Of a stretch of DNA of 64,000 nt, positions 1-11,068 are shown in pieces. The DNA is taken from NCBI GenBank assembly GCA_028571685.1, contig CM053148.1, positions 91,782,001 to 91,846,000 on the forward strand, read 5' to 3'. The DNA is from Heterohyrax brucei. Lineage: Eukaryota > Chordata > Mammalia > Hyracoidea > Procaviidae. The notes under the pieces are model-generated. The model ran no database searches and was not told the origin of the DNA. It worked only from the letters and a program-made list of their open reading frames with translations. Both the position numbers and the translations under genes were made by a program. Position 1 is the stretch's first letter, and each line of letters opens with the position of its first letter.

Positions 1-151
1 ACCCCATTACCATTAAGTCAAGCCTGACTCATAGCAGTCCTGTAAATGCAGAACTGCCCCCACAGACTTTCCAAGAAGTGCCTGATGGATGCAAACTGCT
101 GTTTGGTTAGCAGCTGTAGCTCTTAAAAACTAAACCTCCAGGAGTTCCCTG
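1..151 (-). mobile_element. tRNA-Asn-type SINE, antisense
   Basis: The stretch reads as the reverse complement of the SINE: tail side at the left (cattaagtcaagcctgactcatagc), then the central gcagaactgcccc and tttccaagaagtgcctg blocks, and the tRNA-derived head at the right. It may be cut by the window edge, since the T/G-rich tail is missing. Confidence 0.85.
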
Positions 152-743
152 AGAATCCTAGGGAATAAAAATGTAGTGTCACATTGGCTACTTTAGGTGT
201 TGCTCTATTATACAAACACTGAGTACCCATTGCCCACCAAAAAAATTTATATCTTCTCCTAACATTGATCTTGGTATAAACTTTTCTTCACTTTTCTCCT
301 ACAAGTATATACATAGATATTTCTAGATATTCTAATTATTTCTAGATCTCTAATTCAATATCCAAACAACCAAACCATATTGCCAAATGTTAAATTATTT
401 AACTGAAATTGTCATAGAAAAAGCATTTGAGTAATAGACGACATTAGAAAGTCATTTTCAATTATGCATTATACCACAAAACTGTTTTGTTTAAAACTTT
501 AAACTTTTGTATTAGATTCCTCATGGGTCAAAAATAAATCAAGTTTAATTAATTTCCCTATTATTCTTTTGCAAATTGTGTCAACAATCCTAATAAATGG
601 AATTTCTTTTTATTTTAAAATGAATAAGTAAAATATTCCTCAGATCAGTGTCACCAAAAAGTAGAATCTACTTTTACGCTCAAATTGAAGATAACTCCTT
701 TTTCACTGTTATTTTGGCCATAAGAATCCTAAACCAAATCCAA
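152..743. other. AT-rich stretch, nothing recognised
   Basis: Plain AT-rich DNA with short A and T runs. No exon-like frame, repeat family or RNA structure was recognised. Confidence 0.5.
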
Positions 744-812
744 ATCAAGCCCATTGCAGTTAAATCACTTCTGACTTACAGCGACCCTGTAAGTGTAGAA
801 CTGTTCTGTATT
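744..812 (-). mobile_element. SINE 3'-end fragment, antisense
   Basis: Only the tail half of the tRNA-Asn SINE is present (cccattgcagttaaatcacttctgacttacagcgaccc in pieces), ending after gtagaactgtt. The tRNA head is missing. Confidence 0.7.
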
Positions 813-1674
813 TGCAGAGTGATGTATTCTGGGGTGAGGAATAAGATTCTGCTTCTTTGACTGTAAAATGGATTAGTGTGCACTTTGTTAGACTTTTAGA
901 GGGTTAAAGAAGAACAGCGCATGTGATGTTCATAGTGGTTGCTTAGATGTGGGTCTCCTTTCTCATTTGTTAAGCAGGTAAGGACAGCCTAGTTTGGGAA
1001 TATTCTTAGCTCGTTTGGTCCTGTGAACTACAGATTCCTTCAGCAAATGATTGTTTCTCATTATGCTGTACACAATATGCAGGAAGAAAATGAAAGTGCA
1101 AATAAAGCTATCACATCCTCTCATAGAGTTTACCACCTATAGGAGAATGGACTTACATGAAGGCAAGTGAAGACCCAACCTGGGTTATTAGTGAAAGGAC
1201 TTGGAATTAAGTGGAAGCAAAACCTGGCTTCTCAGAAGAGGTGGTGTGGAATCTATTTTTTCAAAGGATGAGTAGAGACGTTTAAGTAGAGACTGTGGTA
1301 AAAATGTCTTCCAAATGGAAGGAAGAGCACGCACAAATCTTGGAGTTTCCAAACATATGACAAATCTGGGGAACAGAGAAGGTTTTCTAATGGCTGTTGA
1401 AAGTATCAGGAATTATATGAAAGTGATATCAAGGTGGTATTATGAAGGGTATTGCGTTCCAAAGGAAGAGGGTAGGAAGGCAGTTTTTGGAAATAGGAAT
1501 GTCAATAGACATTTTAGTGGAAAAAGGCCAAAGATACATTTGATTTGTATGCAAATAATGTTATAAATATAAATATAATATACATTTATAATGACATTAA
1601 AAATTACTATTATACTATACATATTATATTAATAAAATATAAATATTATACTCATGGTGTATTATAATAGCCTT
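813..1674. other. No gene; AT-only tract at the right end
   Basis: No recognisable repeat family up to about 1555. From about 1556 to 1660 the sequence is almost pure A/T with ataaatat-type units, a low-complexity tract. An 83-codon open frame at 1315-1566 has no similarity I recognise and no splice-site context. Confidence 0.5.
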
Positions 1675-1838
1675 GCAGCCCTAGTGACACCATGGTTAAG
1701 AGTTCAACTGCTAACCAAACGGTCAGCAGTTCGAATCCACCAGCCACGTTTTGGAAATCCTATGAAGCTGTAAAACTCTGTCCTGTCGAGTTGCTGTGAG
1801 TCAGAATCGACTCAATGGCAAAGAGTTTGGTTTTACAG
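1675..1838 (+). mobile_element. tRNA-Asn-type SINE, full length
   Basis: A complete sense copy: head ccctagtgacaccatggttaag, an intact-looking B box (cagttcgaatccacc), the middle block (aactctgtcctgtcg) and the tail gagtcagaatcgactcaatgg followed by a T/G-rich end. Confidence 0.9.
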
Positions 1839-1857
1839 GTTATAACCATACACATGG

Positions 1858-2160
1858 TTTCGGTGTCAGCTGCCATCAAGTCAGTCCGTGATTCACAGTG
1901 ATACCTTGCTCAAAGGGACCTTTAATGTTGCGACCCGTAGGTTTTCCGTATTTGATTTTCCGAAGTAGATTACCAGGTCTTTCTTCCTAACTTCTTTTAG
2001 TTTCAAAAATCCACTGAAACCTCTCTAGTAGCATATCTGCACCTGAAAGATCACTGACACTTGATGGCAGAGACACAAGTGGCCCTTGGGCTGGGGGATC
2101 AACCCAGGTCCCTTGTGTGGAAGGGAAGAATTCCACCATGGAGCCAAAAATGAAGTCAGA
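1858..2160 (-). mobile_element. tRNA-Gly-type long SINE, antisense
   Basis: Read on the minus strand, a tRNA-Gly-like head (tggaattctt...ccacac...gacctgggttgatccc, near 2085-2140) is followed by a body ending in the RTE-like tail (gactgacttgatggcagctg) near 1865. Between them lies the aggaagaaagacctgg block shared with the RTE 5' leader. The copy is old and has substitutions and small gaps. Confidence 0.7.
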
Positions 2161-2509
2161 GACTAGTATTTGAAGTTTGCCTTTTATCGGATGCTTAAAA
2201 ACTATCATTCATAATCCAAAATTACAGGAATGTTCATCTTTATCCTTAGTAAGGGCAGTAACTTCGTGTATTGTAGCTCTCTTTGTAGACCATATTTTGA
2301 ACCATCCATCTGTTTTGCACTGATTTGCACCATCATTCCTGGGAGTATCCTTGTGATGTTGATCAAACCCTAAGTCTTCCAGCCTTCCCTTACCCTTCCT
2401 TCTAATGTAACAACATTTTTATTGACTCAAGCCTAGGAACTCCAGGCAACTCACAGGGTTACATACAAGGAAGGAGCTCTTCCTAGAGTCATGCGCTAAG
2501 CTCAGTTTC
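2161..2509. other. No recognised feature
   Basis: Mixed-composition sequence without a clear family match or coding signal. Confidence 0.4.
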
Positions 2510-2599
2510 CTATTCCCTTGTACTCTGAGAAGATAAATTTCTGTTCTTCAAAGTCACCCACTTGTATTTCTATTTCCACAGCACTAGGTAGCTAAGACA
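2510..2599 (+). mobile_element. 3' end of a MaLR-like LTR (family LTR-A)
   Basis: It carries the diagnostic LTR-A end: gagaagataaatttctg, then cacttgtatttctatt, then gcactaggtagctaagaca ending in CA at 2599. The upstream part of the LTR is not recognisable. The same end occurs at 33.7, 48.0 and 58.9 kb. Confidence 0.6.
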
Positions 2600-3118
2600 G
2601 CGACTATTAAGATTCATATATGTATGTTACATTGTAACACTAGTGATTATTTCTGTGCCTATCTTGTATGGAAAAAAAAAGTTGTAAGCAAATATTTATC
2701 TTTCCATTTGGTCCAATTACATATATCTTTTAGTTTATTTTATTCTGTTATATTTCACTAATCCTTGCTGTGTAAATTCTAAACTCCAGGTTGGTTTATA
2801 TGTTAATATTCCTAAAATATGCAACACAGTCCTCTCCTAATTCATTTGAATATCAGAACAAGTCATAACATTGAATAAATCCAGATGGGAAAACTGAGAT
2901 ATGTTTAAAATTGATAACTAAATACCTAACTGGTAAGTTATCATTTAAGCAATGAAACAATTTAAAAAGTAGAATCTGGAACTATCTGTTTTCAACAAGT
3001 TACATGTATGCCATGTTCCAGACACTGTTCTAGCTATAGGTTCATATGTGAGAACAGACAGAAATTTCTAAACTCTGAGAATGTAACTTTATTATAAAAA
3101 ATAAAAACAAAATAAATC
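2600..3118. other. AT-rich stretch, nothing recognised
   Basis: A-rich and T-rich runs only. Confidence 0.5.
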
Positions 3119-3265
3119 TGTAGTCATCAAATGGATTTCAACTCATAGTGATCCATAGGGTAAAGAAGACTTGCCCCATCGAGTTTCCAAGAAGTGGCTG
3201 ATGGATTCAAGCTGCTGACCTTTGGTTAGCAGCTGAGCTGTTAACCACTGGACCACCAGGGCTCT
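3119..3265 (-). mobile_element. tRNA-Asn-type SINE, antisense
   Basis: A full antisense copy ending in the head motif cactggaccaccagggc. Its left end lacks the T/G tail. Confidence 0.87.
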
Positions 3266-3403
3266 AAATTTTATTGTAAGAGGACACAAAAGTAAGAATA
3301 AATATAATGGTTGGTGACATTTTTTAACATGTTTGAAGGTCACAGATCTTATAGTCGTGAGGCTTTTGCATCTTAATTTTCCAGCATTTTATTCCTACCC
3401 ACC

Positions 3404-3570
3404 CCAAAACCAAACTCACTGCTATCAAGTCAATTCCGACTATGGACAACCCTAAAGGAAGGGGAGAACTGCCACATAGAGTTTCCAAGGAGCGCTTGAT
3501 GGATTCAGACTGTCAACCCTTTGGCTTGCAGACAGAGCATTTCACCAACTAGACCACCAGGGTTTCCGTT
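3404..3570 (-). mobile_element. tRNA-Asn-type SINE, antisense
   Basis: A complete copy running from the tail (accccaaaaccaaactcactg) to the head (actagaccaccagggtttcc). It lies 140 bases from the preceding SINE in the same orientation. Confidence 0.9.
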
Positions 3571-4276
3571 TCATACCTAGACATGGCTAAATAAACCTTC
3601 ATTTCAATAGAAAATGCCTATATTCCTTTCTTCTGTAGGGTCAATGCTTATATCCCTGTCTGCTATTGGAAATTCTCATTTTAACAAATAATCTACTTTT
3701 ATTGTAGTATTTTTTTTCAGTATCAGAAACATCAATTTAGGTAGATAAAACAACAGGTGTTTGAGCGGAGGGTGGGCCAGGTAACAGAGAAGAGGCTAAG
3801 CTGGGCCACTCCATTCTGATAGGACCTGGTTCCCCTGGATTCGTCCTGAGAAGTTTTAAAATAGTCATGTTTAACCTTGTTGACATTATCTGGAGACAGT
3901 AATTCTTTTTATATCATGCAGGTATCCAGGATTAGATCATTTTGTGAAAGGGGCTAAATGATGCTATCTAGTGCTGTGCAAATAATATCACTCAATAAAA
4001 TTATTATTAATAATTAATGTTATTGAAAAGCAAGTCAGAAGGACAATGAGCTTCTGTTTGAACATGTGCAAATGTACAAGCATGTCCAACTGGAAATGAT
4101 CAGGCAAATTTGAATTAATTTCTTGAATCTAAAATTCATGGAAGATAAAAACTCAAAGAAACTGATTGTTGATTCACGAAATGAATCAGTTGTAAGACTG
4201 AAGAACAAGTATTGTAAATCTGAATGGACTATGGATATCAAAAATTAAAAAAAAAAGAACGACGAAAGAAAAGAAA
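3571..4276. other. No recognised feature
   Basis: A GC-richer patch near 3760-3860 does not match a family I can name. The rest is AT-rich. Confidence 0.4.
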
Positions 4277-4386
4277 GCCGTTATGGCTGAGTCAACTCCA
4301 AAGTTTCCAAGGAGTAGCTGTTAGATTTGAACTGCCGATCTTTTGATTAGCAACCAAATTCTCAACCACTACACCACCAGGGCCTG
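4277..4386 (-). mobile_element. SINE, antisense, internally deleted
   Basis: The tail fragment (ctgagtcaactcc) is joined directly to aaagtttccaaggag and the head (ccactacaccaccagggcc). The central block with gacagagtagaactgcccc has been lost. Confidence 0.8.
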
Positions 4387-4914
4387 GAAACAGCTGTCTT
4401 TCAACAGCTTGTAAAAGCAACCTTGTGTCTAAAAAATAAACGTGGTAAAAGAAAGGGGAAGGCCAGGAGAGCTGCAAAAATAATAGAGATTTACAAAAAG
4501 GAATTTTTGTTTTAATGTAACAAATGTATGTAAGAACAATAAAATGGTTATTTTTAACATTTGTATGATATTGGATATATATTTGAAGAACATTTAGAAT
4601 GAAAGGGTGAAAACCAGTGCTTTAAAAAGTTAATAAATCAGAGAAGTAGTAAAATTCTCATTTATATGAGGGACTGAAATGTCAAGTGTTCATGCTGCTG
4701 GGTAACACTCAAAGTACCAATAGACAAATTAAATAATAATGAAACATGTTCTGATTAACCCAAAAGTTGATAATTAAGAGAAGAAAATAACACAAATGAG
4801 TTGAGACAGAAGAAAATACAGTAGGAAAATAACCATGAACCCAAACCAAGACAGAACACAACAGATGTCACAGGAATAAATATTCCAGTAAAATAGATAT
4901 GTGCTCCCCCCAAG
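4387..4914. other. AT-rich stretch, nothing recognised
   Basis: Low-GC sequence with no recognisable repeat or gene. Confidence 0.5.
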
Positions 4915-5125
4915 AAGTCCTGTGGTACATGGGTAAGTACTTGGTTGCTAGCCAAAATATCAGCACTTTAAACCTACCAGCAGCTCTATAGAGTAGGGAC
5001 TTGACTTTCCACTTCTGTAAAGATTTACAGCCTTGGAAACAAATAGGGGCTGTTCTACTCTGTCCTCTAGTGCTGCTGTGTGTCAGAATGAACTCCACAG
5101 CAGTGGGTTTGGATTTGGGGGTCTA
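4915..5125 (+). mobile_element. Long SINE variant, sense
   Basis: The copy carries the extra block cacttctgtaaagatttacagccttgg between head and middle, which marks the longer form of the SINE family. It then has ctgttctactctgtcctc and the tail, ending in gcagtgggtttgg. Confidence 0.8.
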
Positions 5126-5984
5126 CTTACACTCTCAGTTAAAACAGATCTAAAGTAAACTGCTTATTGCTTCTAATGAACTTCTTTCTCATGATCTCCT
5201 ATTTGCTTTTTGTCTATGTGGAGATTCCATACACATGAAGGTGATTCTAATAGAAAAATTATAAAGGTCACAGTTGCTATATGTATATATAACACATATT
5301 TATATATAGTACTGTATATATATAGACAGAGAGAAACTTTGAAATTCCATGTCATGGCCTTACAATACGTGAAAGTTTCAAAGATTTTCATCTGAGGCAG
5401 ACTCAGGTAATCAGAATTCAGCCAGCTGGAAGTGATACATATTTTTTAACTTCCCCAAAAGAAAGCTCAGTTGTCACAGCAAAGCTGTTATGCGCATGGA
5501 ATTCCAGCCTTAGCCCTCTTCCTGGTCACCACAACCTTGAAATTCTTGCCGCATGTTACTTACTCATTGCACACAAGTAACTGACACAAAATAGCCCCAA
5601 CACATTCTTGGGTGTTTACAATGAACCTGGGAGAATCAAAGATCATGGTCTTCATCAGACAGTCGCTAAGCAAAATCAGGCGTCAGCCTTGTCGGAGGCT
5701 TATTATTTCAAGCTTTGCTTCCTCATCCTTTGGAAGAACCGTTCATTCTTGTCTTGAGTCTCCGATTCTCTTTCTTTGTCTATTTCATGCATTTGTTTAT
5801 GAACTGCCATTAACTGTTTTTTTAGTATGATTTCATACCGGCCCATTGGTTGTGTTCAAATTCTTGTTAAAGTGGTTTAGTACTATATTCCACCTACCTA
5901 CATTTGGATCCCTTAACATGTAGAGACCCATCTCTTTGCCCCCTGTCTTTATTTCTCTGCCACCTTAATCTTGCATATTGTTTT
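5126..5984. other. No gene; TA-rich microsatellite at 5276-5330
   Basis: The tract 5276-5330 is an interrupted TATA/GTATA repeat. The remainder (5400-5980) is moderately GC-rich with two open frames of 72 and 74 codons. Neither shows a domain or a splice-like boundary. Confidence 0.45.
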
Positions 5985-6318
5985 AGTCAGCTGCCACTGA
6001 TTGATTTATCACTGGACTCCCTCACAGCAACTCGGTTCACCACGGACTGGCCTGCCGCCTGCTCCTCCTCCGTCCACGTGGTTAGTCGTGGATTAGACCC
6101 TTCGAGCCACCGAGTATTCATTGGCTGATTTTCTGAAACAGATTGTCAGATTTGTCCTCCTCGTGTGTCTTCATCTGGTAGCTCTGCAGAAACCTACGGC
6201 CCACCAATGCGACATAAAAAGCACCACTGAGCGATACGTAGTGGCTGCAGCTGGGAAGGACTTGCAGTTATGTTCCTGAGTGAAAATCTAGAATTCTGCC
6301 ACTGGACCATCAATGCCT
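5985..6318 (-). mobile_element. tRNA-Gly-type long SINE, antisense
   Basis: On the minus strand the head (ttgatggtccagtggcagaattcta, 6285-6318) matches the acceptor and D arm of a tRNA-Gly. The body contains attttctgaaacagatt and cattggctgattt, also seen antisense in the RTE 5' leader. The RTE-like 3' tail is degraded at the left end. Confidence 0.7.
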
Positions 6319-6530
6319 CAATCTTGTTTTATCTCATTATTCCCTGGAAAGTAAAGTTTTAAAAATACCTGTTTCTTGAATAAGATTGGTTTTATAATTA
6401 CCTGCCAACTGCCGTTCCATTTTATCCTTATTATTTCTCATTGCACTCCTCAAGCTCATCAATGATCAGATCAATGTGGAGTAAAATTGAATATTCTTCC
6501 TTTCTATGTTTGATAGCACCTGCTACTATA

Positions 6531-6699
6531 CCAAAAACCAAACCCGCTGCCATCGAGCTGATGCCGACTCCTGGTGACCCTATAATGCAGAGTAGAACTG
6601 CCCTCATAGAGTTTCCAAGGAGTGCCTGGTGGATTTGAACTGCCAACCTTTTGGTTAGCAAAGTAGCACTTAGCCACTGCACCACCAGGGTTTCCTTTC
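6531..6699 (-). mobile_element. tRNA-Asn-type SINE, antisense, near-consensus
   Basis: This is the clearest antisense copy. From left to right it has the C/A-rich complement of the T/G tail (accaaaaaccaaaccc), the tail stem (gccatcgagctgatgccgactc), the middle block (cagagtagaactgccc), tttccaaggagtgcctggtgg, and the tRNA-derived head with B box (ggatttgaactgcc) and A box (tagccactgcaccaccaggg). The head resembles tRNA-Asn, including ctaaccaaaagg in place of the anticodon arm. The family has no coding capacity and depends on a LINE for mobility. Confidence 0.93.
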
Positions 6700-7110
6700 A
6701 CCATAAACAATTAACATTTAGTTATCAGTGAGTAATGCACACACGCAAACTCAAGCATTATTTCTTTCTCCTGTAACCATCCATGGTGGGTATTCTGATA
6801 ATAATTGTCATTAAACAATAGATTTGTGCAATCTTGATCTTACCATCTTGAGATCCCACTGTCATCTATAGTTTAGAGTCTTTTGCTTCCAGTAGGAATA
6901 TAGAGGAAAGATAGAGGTTTTATTCAACAGCCTGGAAGTAACATCCTGACTTTTTCTCATATTCCACAAGCTAACACATGGTAAAATTATTACCCTGTAC
7001 AAATAAGGATGTTGAAGAATATATAGCAACCTCACTGGGTCTATGAAGAAGGAGAAAAAGCTTTCTGTGAACTCCTTGCAGGTGACCACATCCCTTGTTC
7101 TTGTTTTCCT
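6700..7110. other. No recognised feature
   Basis: AT-rich sequence; no family match. Confidence 0.45.
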
Positions 7111-7276
7111 TGAGGAAACTCTAGTGGCCTAGCAGTTAAGAGCTATGGATGCTAACCCAAAGGCTGCCTGTTTGAATCCACCAGGTGCTGCTTAGAAACT
7201 CTTAGACAGTTCTACTCTGTCCTATGGAGTTTCTATGAGTAGGAATCGACTCAATGGCAGGTTGTTTGGTTGTTGT
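7111..7276 (+). mobile_element. tRNA-Asn-type SINE, sense
   Basis: A complete sense copy (tagtggcctagcagttaagagc ... gagtaggaatcgactcaatgg). With the next SINE it forms a tail-to-tail inverted pair separated by about 25 bases. Confidence 0.9.
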
Positions 7277-7299
7277 TGTTTATTTTCCTTAAATATACT

Positions 7300-7462
7300 A
7301 AAAACCCAACCCAGTGCCATCAAGTCAGGTCCAACTCGTGGTGACCCTATAGGGCAGAGCAGAACTGCCACATAGAGTATCCAAGGAGCGCCTGGTGGAT
7401 TTGAACTGCCAGTGTTTTGGTTAACAGTGGTAGCATTTAACACAGTACACCATCAGGGTTTA
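7300..7462 (-). mobile_element. tRNA-Asn-type SINE, antisense
   Basis: A complete antisense copy (aaaaacccaacccagtgcc to caccatcagggttt). It is the right arm of the inverted pair with 7111-7276. Confidence 0.9.
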
Positions 7463-8789
7463 ATATACTGTTTCTCATTATAAATATCGTCCCTCCTAAG
7501 TCATCCCCTGAAATTATCTTACCCATAATTCAACCTGGAATGTCATTACTATTTTTACCGGACTTTCTTTGTTATTTGTAACATCTTTGATAACATCTGT
7601 TCTTGTCTAAGTTGCATTATTCTTTAGGTCCAGCACTGTATTTTAGTCAGTCTTTAAACCTTTAAATCACTTAGTGTATTTTTTGCTACACATGAGAGAG
7701 ACAATAACATTGCTTGCTGGATTAATTAATTATTCAATATGTTTTCTCTCAAACCAGAATTCTTCTTCCAGGCATATCAGAAAGATATTTGTTCCAACTA
7801 ATTATTTTTATGTTTGTTAATGCCAAAATAATTAGTAGAAAGGCAAGAAACATTCAATGCAGTCGGAACAAAAATCATCTCTTAATTATGTTTTTCTTGT
7901 CACAAATGAACTGGTGACTAAATAGTTTATAAGCCACTTTAAAAATCCCATTTCTCCTAGTTCCAGTTTTTTAATTAGTTTCTGTCACTTTTGTTTTCTA
8001 CAGTTAATTCAGTTCTCAACATACTGTAGCAATTATTGCTACTTACACAGGTTTGTAAAATTGCTGCACGTTATGAATATCCATACTGATACAGGAAAGC
8101 TGGCTTAAATTTGGCCAGCAAGGAACTTGTACCTGAACAAACGTTTATGGATAGAGTATTGTTCCATGCACAATGATAAGGGTCCATGCTAACAGAAAAC
8201 TGTGCATAATTCTGGTGTCTCCCTCACTCCCTCACACATTTGTATATGCAGAGAGAAAACTAAAAATCTTTTATAAATATCAACACATAGAAATTAACCA
8301 TTGAAAAAGACTTGCAGGAATGTATAGTATGGATAGGGTGACATTCATTCTTAAATAAATGTTGAATATCCTCATTAATTAGATAAATCTCTATAGATAA
8401 TGGGATGGAAGACCCATATACAAATCAAAACATACAAAACTTGAATGTAAGCAGGTATTTTGATGATTGTTTTATACATTATAAATAGAATAACTAAAAA
8501 GCTCAAGTTTATTTCACTGAATATATGCTATGGGGAGAAAAACGATGGCATGTCATAAACAGAAAATGAAATATACCCTCATTTTCTGGAAAATTTAGTT
8601 TTGAACAGCATATCTAAACACTTCGAAGAAAAAGCTAAATTTATGTAAGTGACTTCACATGACAAATGGTCCAGTGTTACTAAGCTAAAAGTTGCCTGCT
8701 GTGAGGCTTAAGGAAAAAAAGTTTGCAAGTCAAATATACATACAATCATGTCTTGTACTGTCCTGCATCAAATAATCTTTGATTTTTTT
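7463..8789. other. 1.3 kb AT-rich stretch, nothing recognised
   Basis: No SINE, LINE or LTR signature and no plausible exon. A short inverted repeat (gctggc/gccagc) near 8100 is not unusual by itself. Confidence 0.5.
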
Positions 8790-9400
8790 CCTTTCTTTCT
8801 TTTTTTATTGTGATCAAGTGAAAGTATACAATCCGAGTTAAATTTGCATGACCACCTATCTGCAGCTTTTTCTGCTCTGCTTGACCAATGATGACAGCAC
8901 ACACCTCCTTTTCATTCTATACATGTCATATCCTCTTCATCTCCTGTCCCCTCTTCTCCAGCCTCTCTTCTCCCTTCTAGTAAGAGGCCAGTAGGACAGC
9001 ATCCTATGTAGAGTCATAGAACCATAAAGTACACCCACCATATGGTCACATTGTGTCCCCAATTCTAATTCATTCCTGTCCAAAGAGTTGACCCAAGTAA
9101 TGTTTTCTGGTCATGGGTGGCAACAGATCTAGGGGCCATGCTCCCAAGGGAATCCCCAGGCCTTTGGACCATCAGTTGTGGTCTTTTAGTGGCGTTCTTG
9201 AGGCACACCCCTCTTTCCCTCACGTTGCCCCTGGGACTCGCCACTGTGTGCCCTATCACAGCTGTCTGTGGTGGTGGCCAGGCACCATCTGGTTCTTCTT
9301 TCTTTTCTTTCTTGTATGTTTCTCTTCATTCTTTTTATTTTAATTTAAATGTCATCTCCCTGGCTACTCCGAATAAAGTCTCCTTCCAAATCACAACATC
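8790..9400 (-). mobile_element. L1 3' end, antisense
   Basis: The poly-A tail appears as a T run at about 8795-8806, followed by the antisense L1 3' UTR (tgatcaagtgaaagtatacaa, agtaagaggccagtaggacag, accatatggtcacattgtg, ggtggccaggcaccatctgg). The two open frames of 76 and 115 codons here are frames through this noncoding UTR. The right boundary is uncertain. Confidence 0.85.
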
Positions 9401-9435
9401 TTATTTTATTTATTCACAGAATATACTGCAAGTTA

Positions 9436-9642
9436 AAAGGAGCCTCAGTAGCACAAATGGTTAAACATTTGGCTGGTAACTGAAAGGTTACAGGTTCAGT
9501 TCCATCCACTGGATCCATGGAAGAAAGACCCAGTGGTCTGCCTCTGTAAAGATCACTGCTAAGAAATCCTCCTGGGAAAGTTCATGCTGTCACATGGGGT
9601 TGGTCACCATGAGTAGGAAGTGACTGGACAGCAGCCAATCGC
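9436..9642 (+). mobile_element. Long SINE variant, sense
   Basis: Head aaaggagcctcagtagcacaaatgg, then the extra block (catggaagaaagacccagtgg ... cctctgtaaagatcac), then the tail gagtaggaagtgactggacagc. The tail reads acatggggttgg, the form closest to the RTE 3' end. Confidence 0.85.
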
Positions 9643-9927
9643 AAGTTACTATTCTCTTACATAAATAGTTTTTTACTCTCCCACTTAAAATTAACTTCGA
9701 GGGATGAAAATCTAAATCTTACGCATGCACAAATCCCATCAGAGAATATACACTACATACATTTTGCTCCATGAACAAAGAGAGAGTCATAAAGGTAGTC
9801 GTTCTTATAGTGGATTGCACGGTTGTTCTCAGTCACCTTTCCCTGACTCATAACCTGTGTTCAGTGAGTATGGAGACCTCTCCATAAAAAGGTAGACTGC
9901 ATTTTCCCACCCCTCCACTAACTTGCC

Positions 9928-10083
9928 TTGGAAACTCGGGTGGTTAAGTGTTTAAGTCCACTTACCAAAAGGGTCGGCAGTTGAATCTGCCAGGCCTCCT
10001 TGGAAACTCTATCAAGCAGTTCTACTCCGTGCTACAGGGTAGCTATGAGTCGGAATTGACTCGATGGCACTCAGTTTGTTGGC
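9928..10083 (+). mobile_element. tRNA-Asn-type SINE, sense
   Basis: A copy with cttggaaactcgggtggttaag (the A-box region is shortened) and tail gagtcggaattgactcgatgg. Confidence 0.88.
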
Positions 10084-10104
10084 GGAGGGCTGGGTTAAGT
10101 TGCT

Positions 10105-10258
10105 GTGGAAACTCAGGTGTTGTAGTGGGTAAGAGCTACAGCTGCTAACCAAAAGTTTGGTGGTTCAAATCCACCAGGCACTCCTTGAAAACTCGATGGG
10201 ATAGTTCTACTCTGTTCTATAGCAATACCACGAGTCAGAATCAACTCCACTGACTGGC
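10105..10258 (+). mobile_element. tRNA-Asn-type SINE, sense
   Basis: A second head-to-tail copy about 20 bases after the previous one. B box ggttcaaatccacc is preserved. The tail ends early in caactccactgactgg. Confidence 0.87.
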
Positions 10259-10883
10259 TTGAATCATTATAATGCATCATGTTTAGTTCTAAATTTTAAG
10301 AGACCTTGCACATTTTCATCTGTAAGTAAAAAGTGTCTGCTATCTCCATTAAATCTTTTCTGTTTCATTTGAAAGTCAAGATAGACTTCAGGATGTTAGT
10401 CTGAATAATTGGAAATGTAAGGTTACAGGGAACTTAATTGAGTACTCTTAAAAATTTCATTAGTCTGATATTGCTACAGAGCTGTGGAGCCAGAACATGA
10501 GCAAAGGTCTTCTCATTTTCATTTTGTAGATTCTCTAACTCTTTAGGAGTTTTTATCATACACAGTCCCTGGGCTTTATGCCTTTGTTGTTTTCCCCACA
10601 CAGAAGTGTCCTATATATTTTGCTTTCTGTGAAGTCTTCTTTGATCAGTAGGACAGCACTTCTGATGGTTCCCAAGCATCTATGCCCTGGCCTTTAGCGT
10701 ATAGTTCTCAAAATAATTCTCCTTGAGGATGGTGATGTGCTCTTGAGGCTTAACTGATAAACCTGGGAATCTGACTCAATCATTGGAGTTTTCGTCTTCT
10801 TTTTGTGTTTTCTTCAACTTTACTTTTGATACTGAACTGTGTTTTACAGCCATTCACTATGCTTTCTCATTTTTGTCATTTCT
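10259..10883. other. No recognised feature
   Basis: No gene or repeat family recognised. Confidence 0.4.
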
Positions 10884-11068
10884 GTGTGGCACTGAGTCAT
10901 TTTTCACTCATGGCAACTCTATATGATGGAGTATAATTGAACAATAGGGTTTGCTAGACTGTACCTTTAAGGATGTACATTACCAGGTTTTTTTTTACCT
11001 ACAGAGAATTGGGTATGTTTGAACTTTTTGACTAGCAGCCAAGAATTTCACCATTGTACTTCCAAGGC
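10884..11068 (-). mobile_element. Long SINE variant, antisense, old
   Basis: The tail (tggcactgagtcatttttcactcatggc) and head (gactagcagccaagaatttcaccattgtac) are recognisable. The middle (caatagggtttgctag ... acattaccagg) fits the long variant. Strongly diverged. Confidence 0.65.

Noticed and set aside
1556-1660. AT-only tract as a replication origin or matrix attachment site
   Set aside because: Composition alone does not support either; similar tracts are common in this DNA.
6531-7276. tRNA genes suggested by A and B boxes
   Set aside because: The boxes belong to SINE heads; the acceptor stem and anticodon loop do not fold into a complete tRNA and SINE bodies follow.
9117-9464. 115-codon open frame with a hydrophobic stretch
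   Set aside because: It runs through an antisense L1 3' UTR and into a SINE; the hydrophobicity comes from T-rich sequence.
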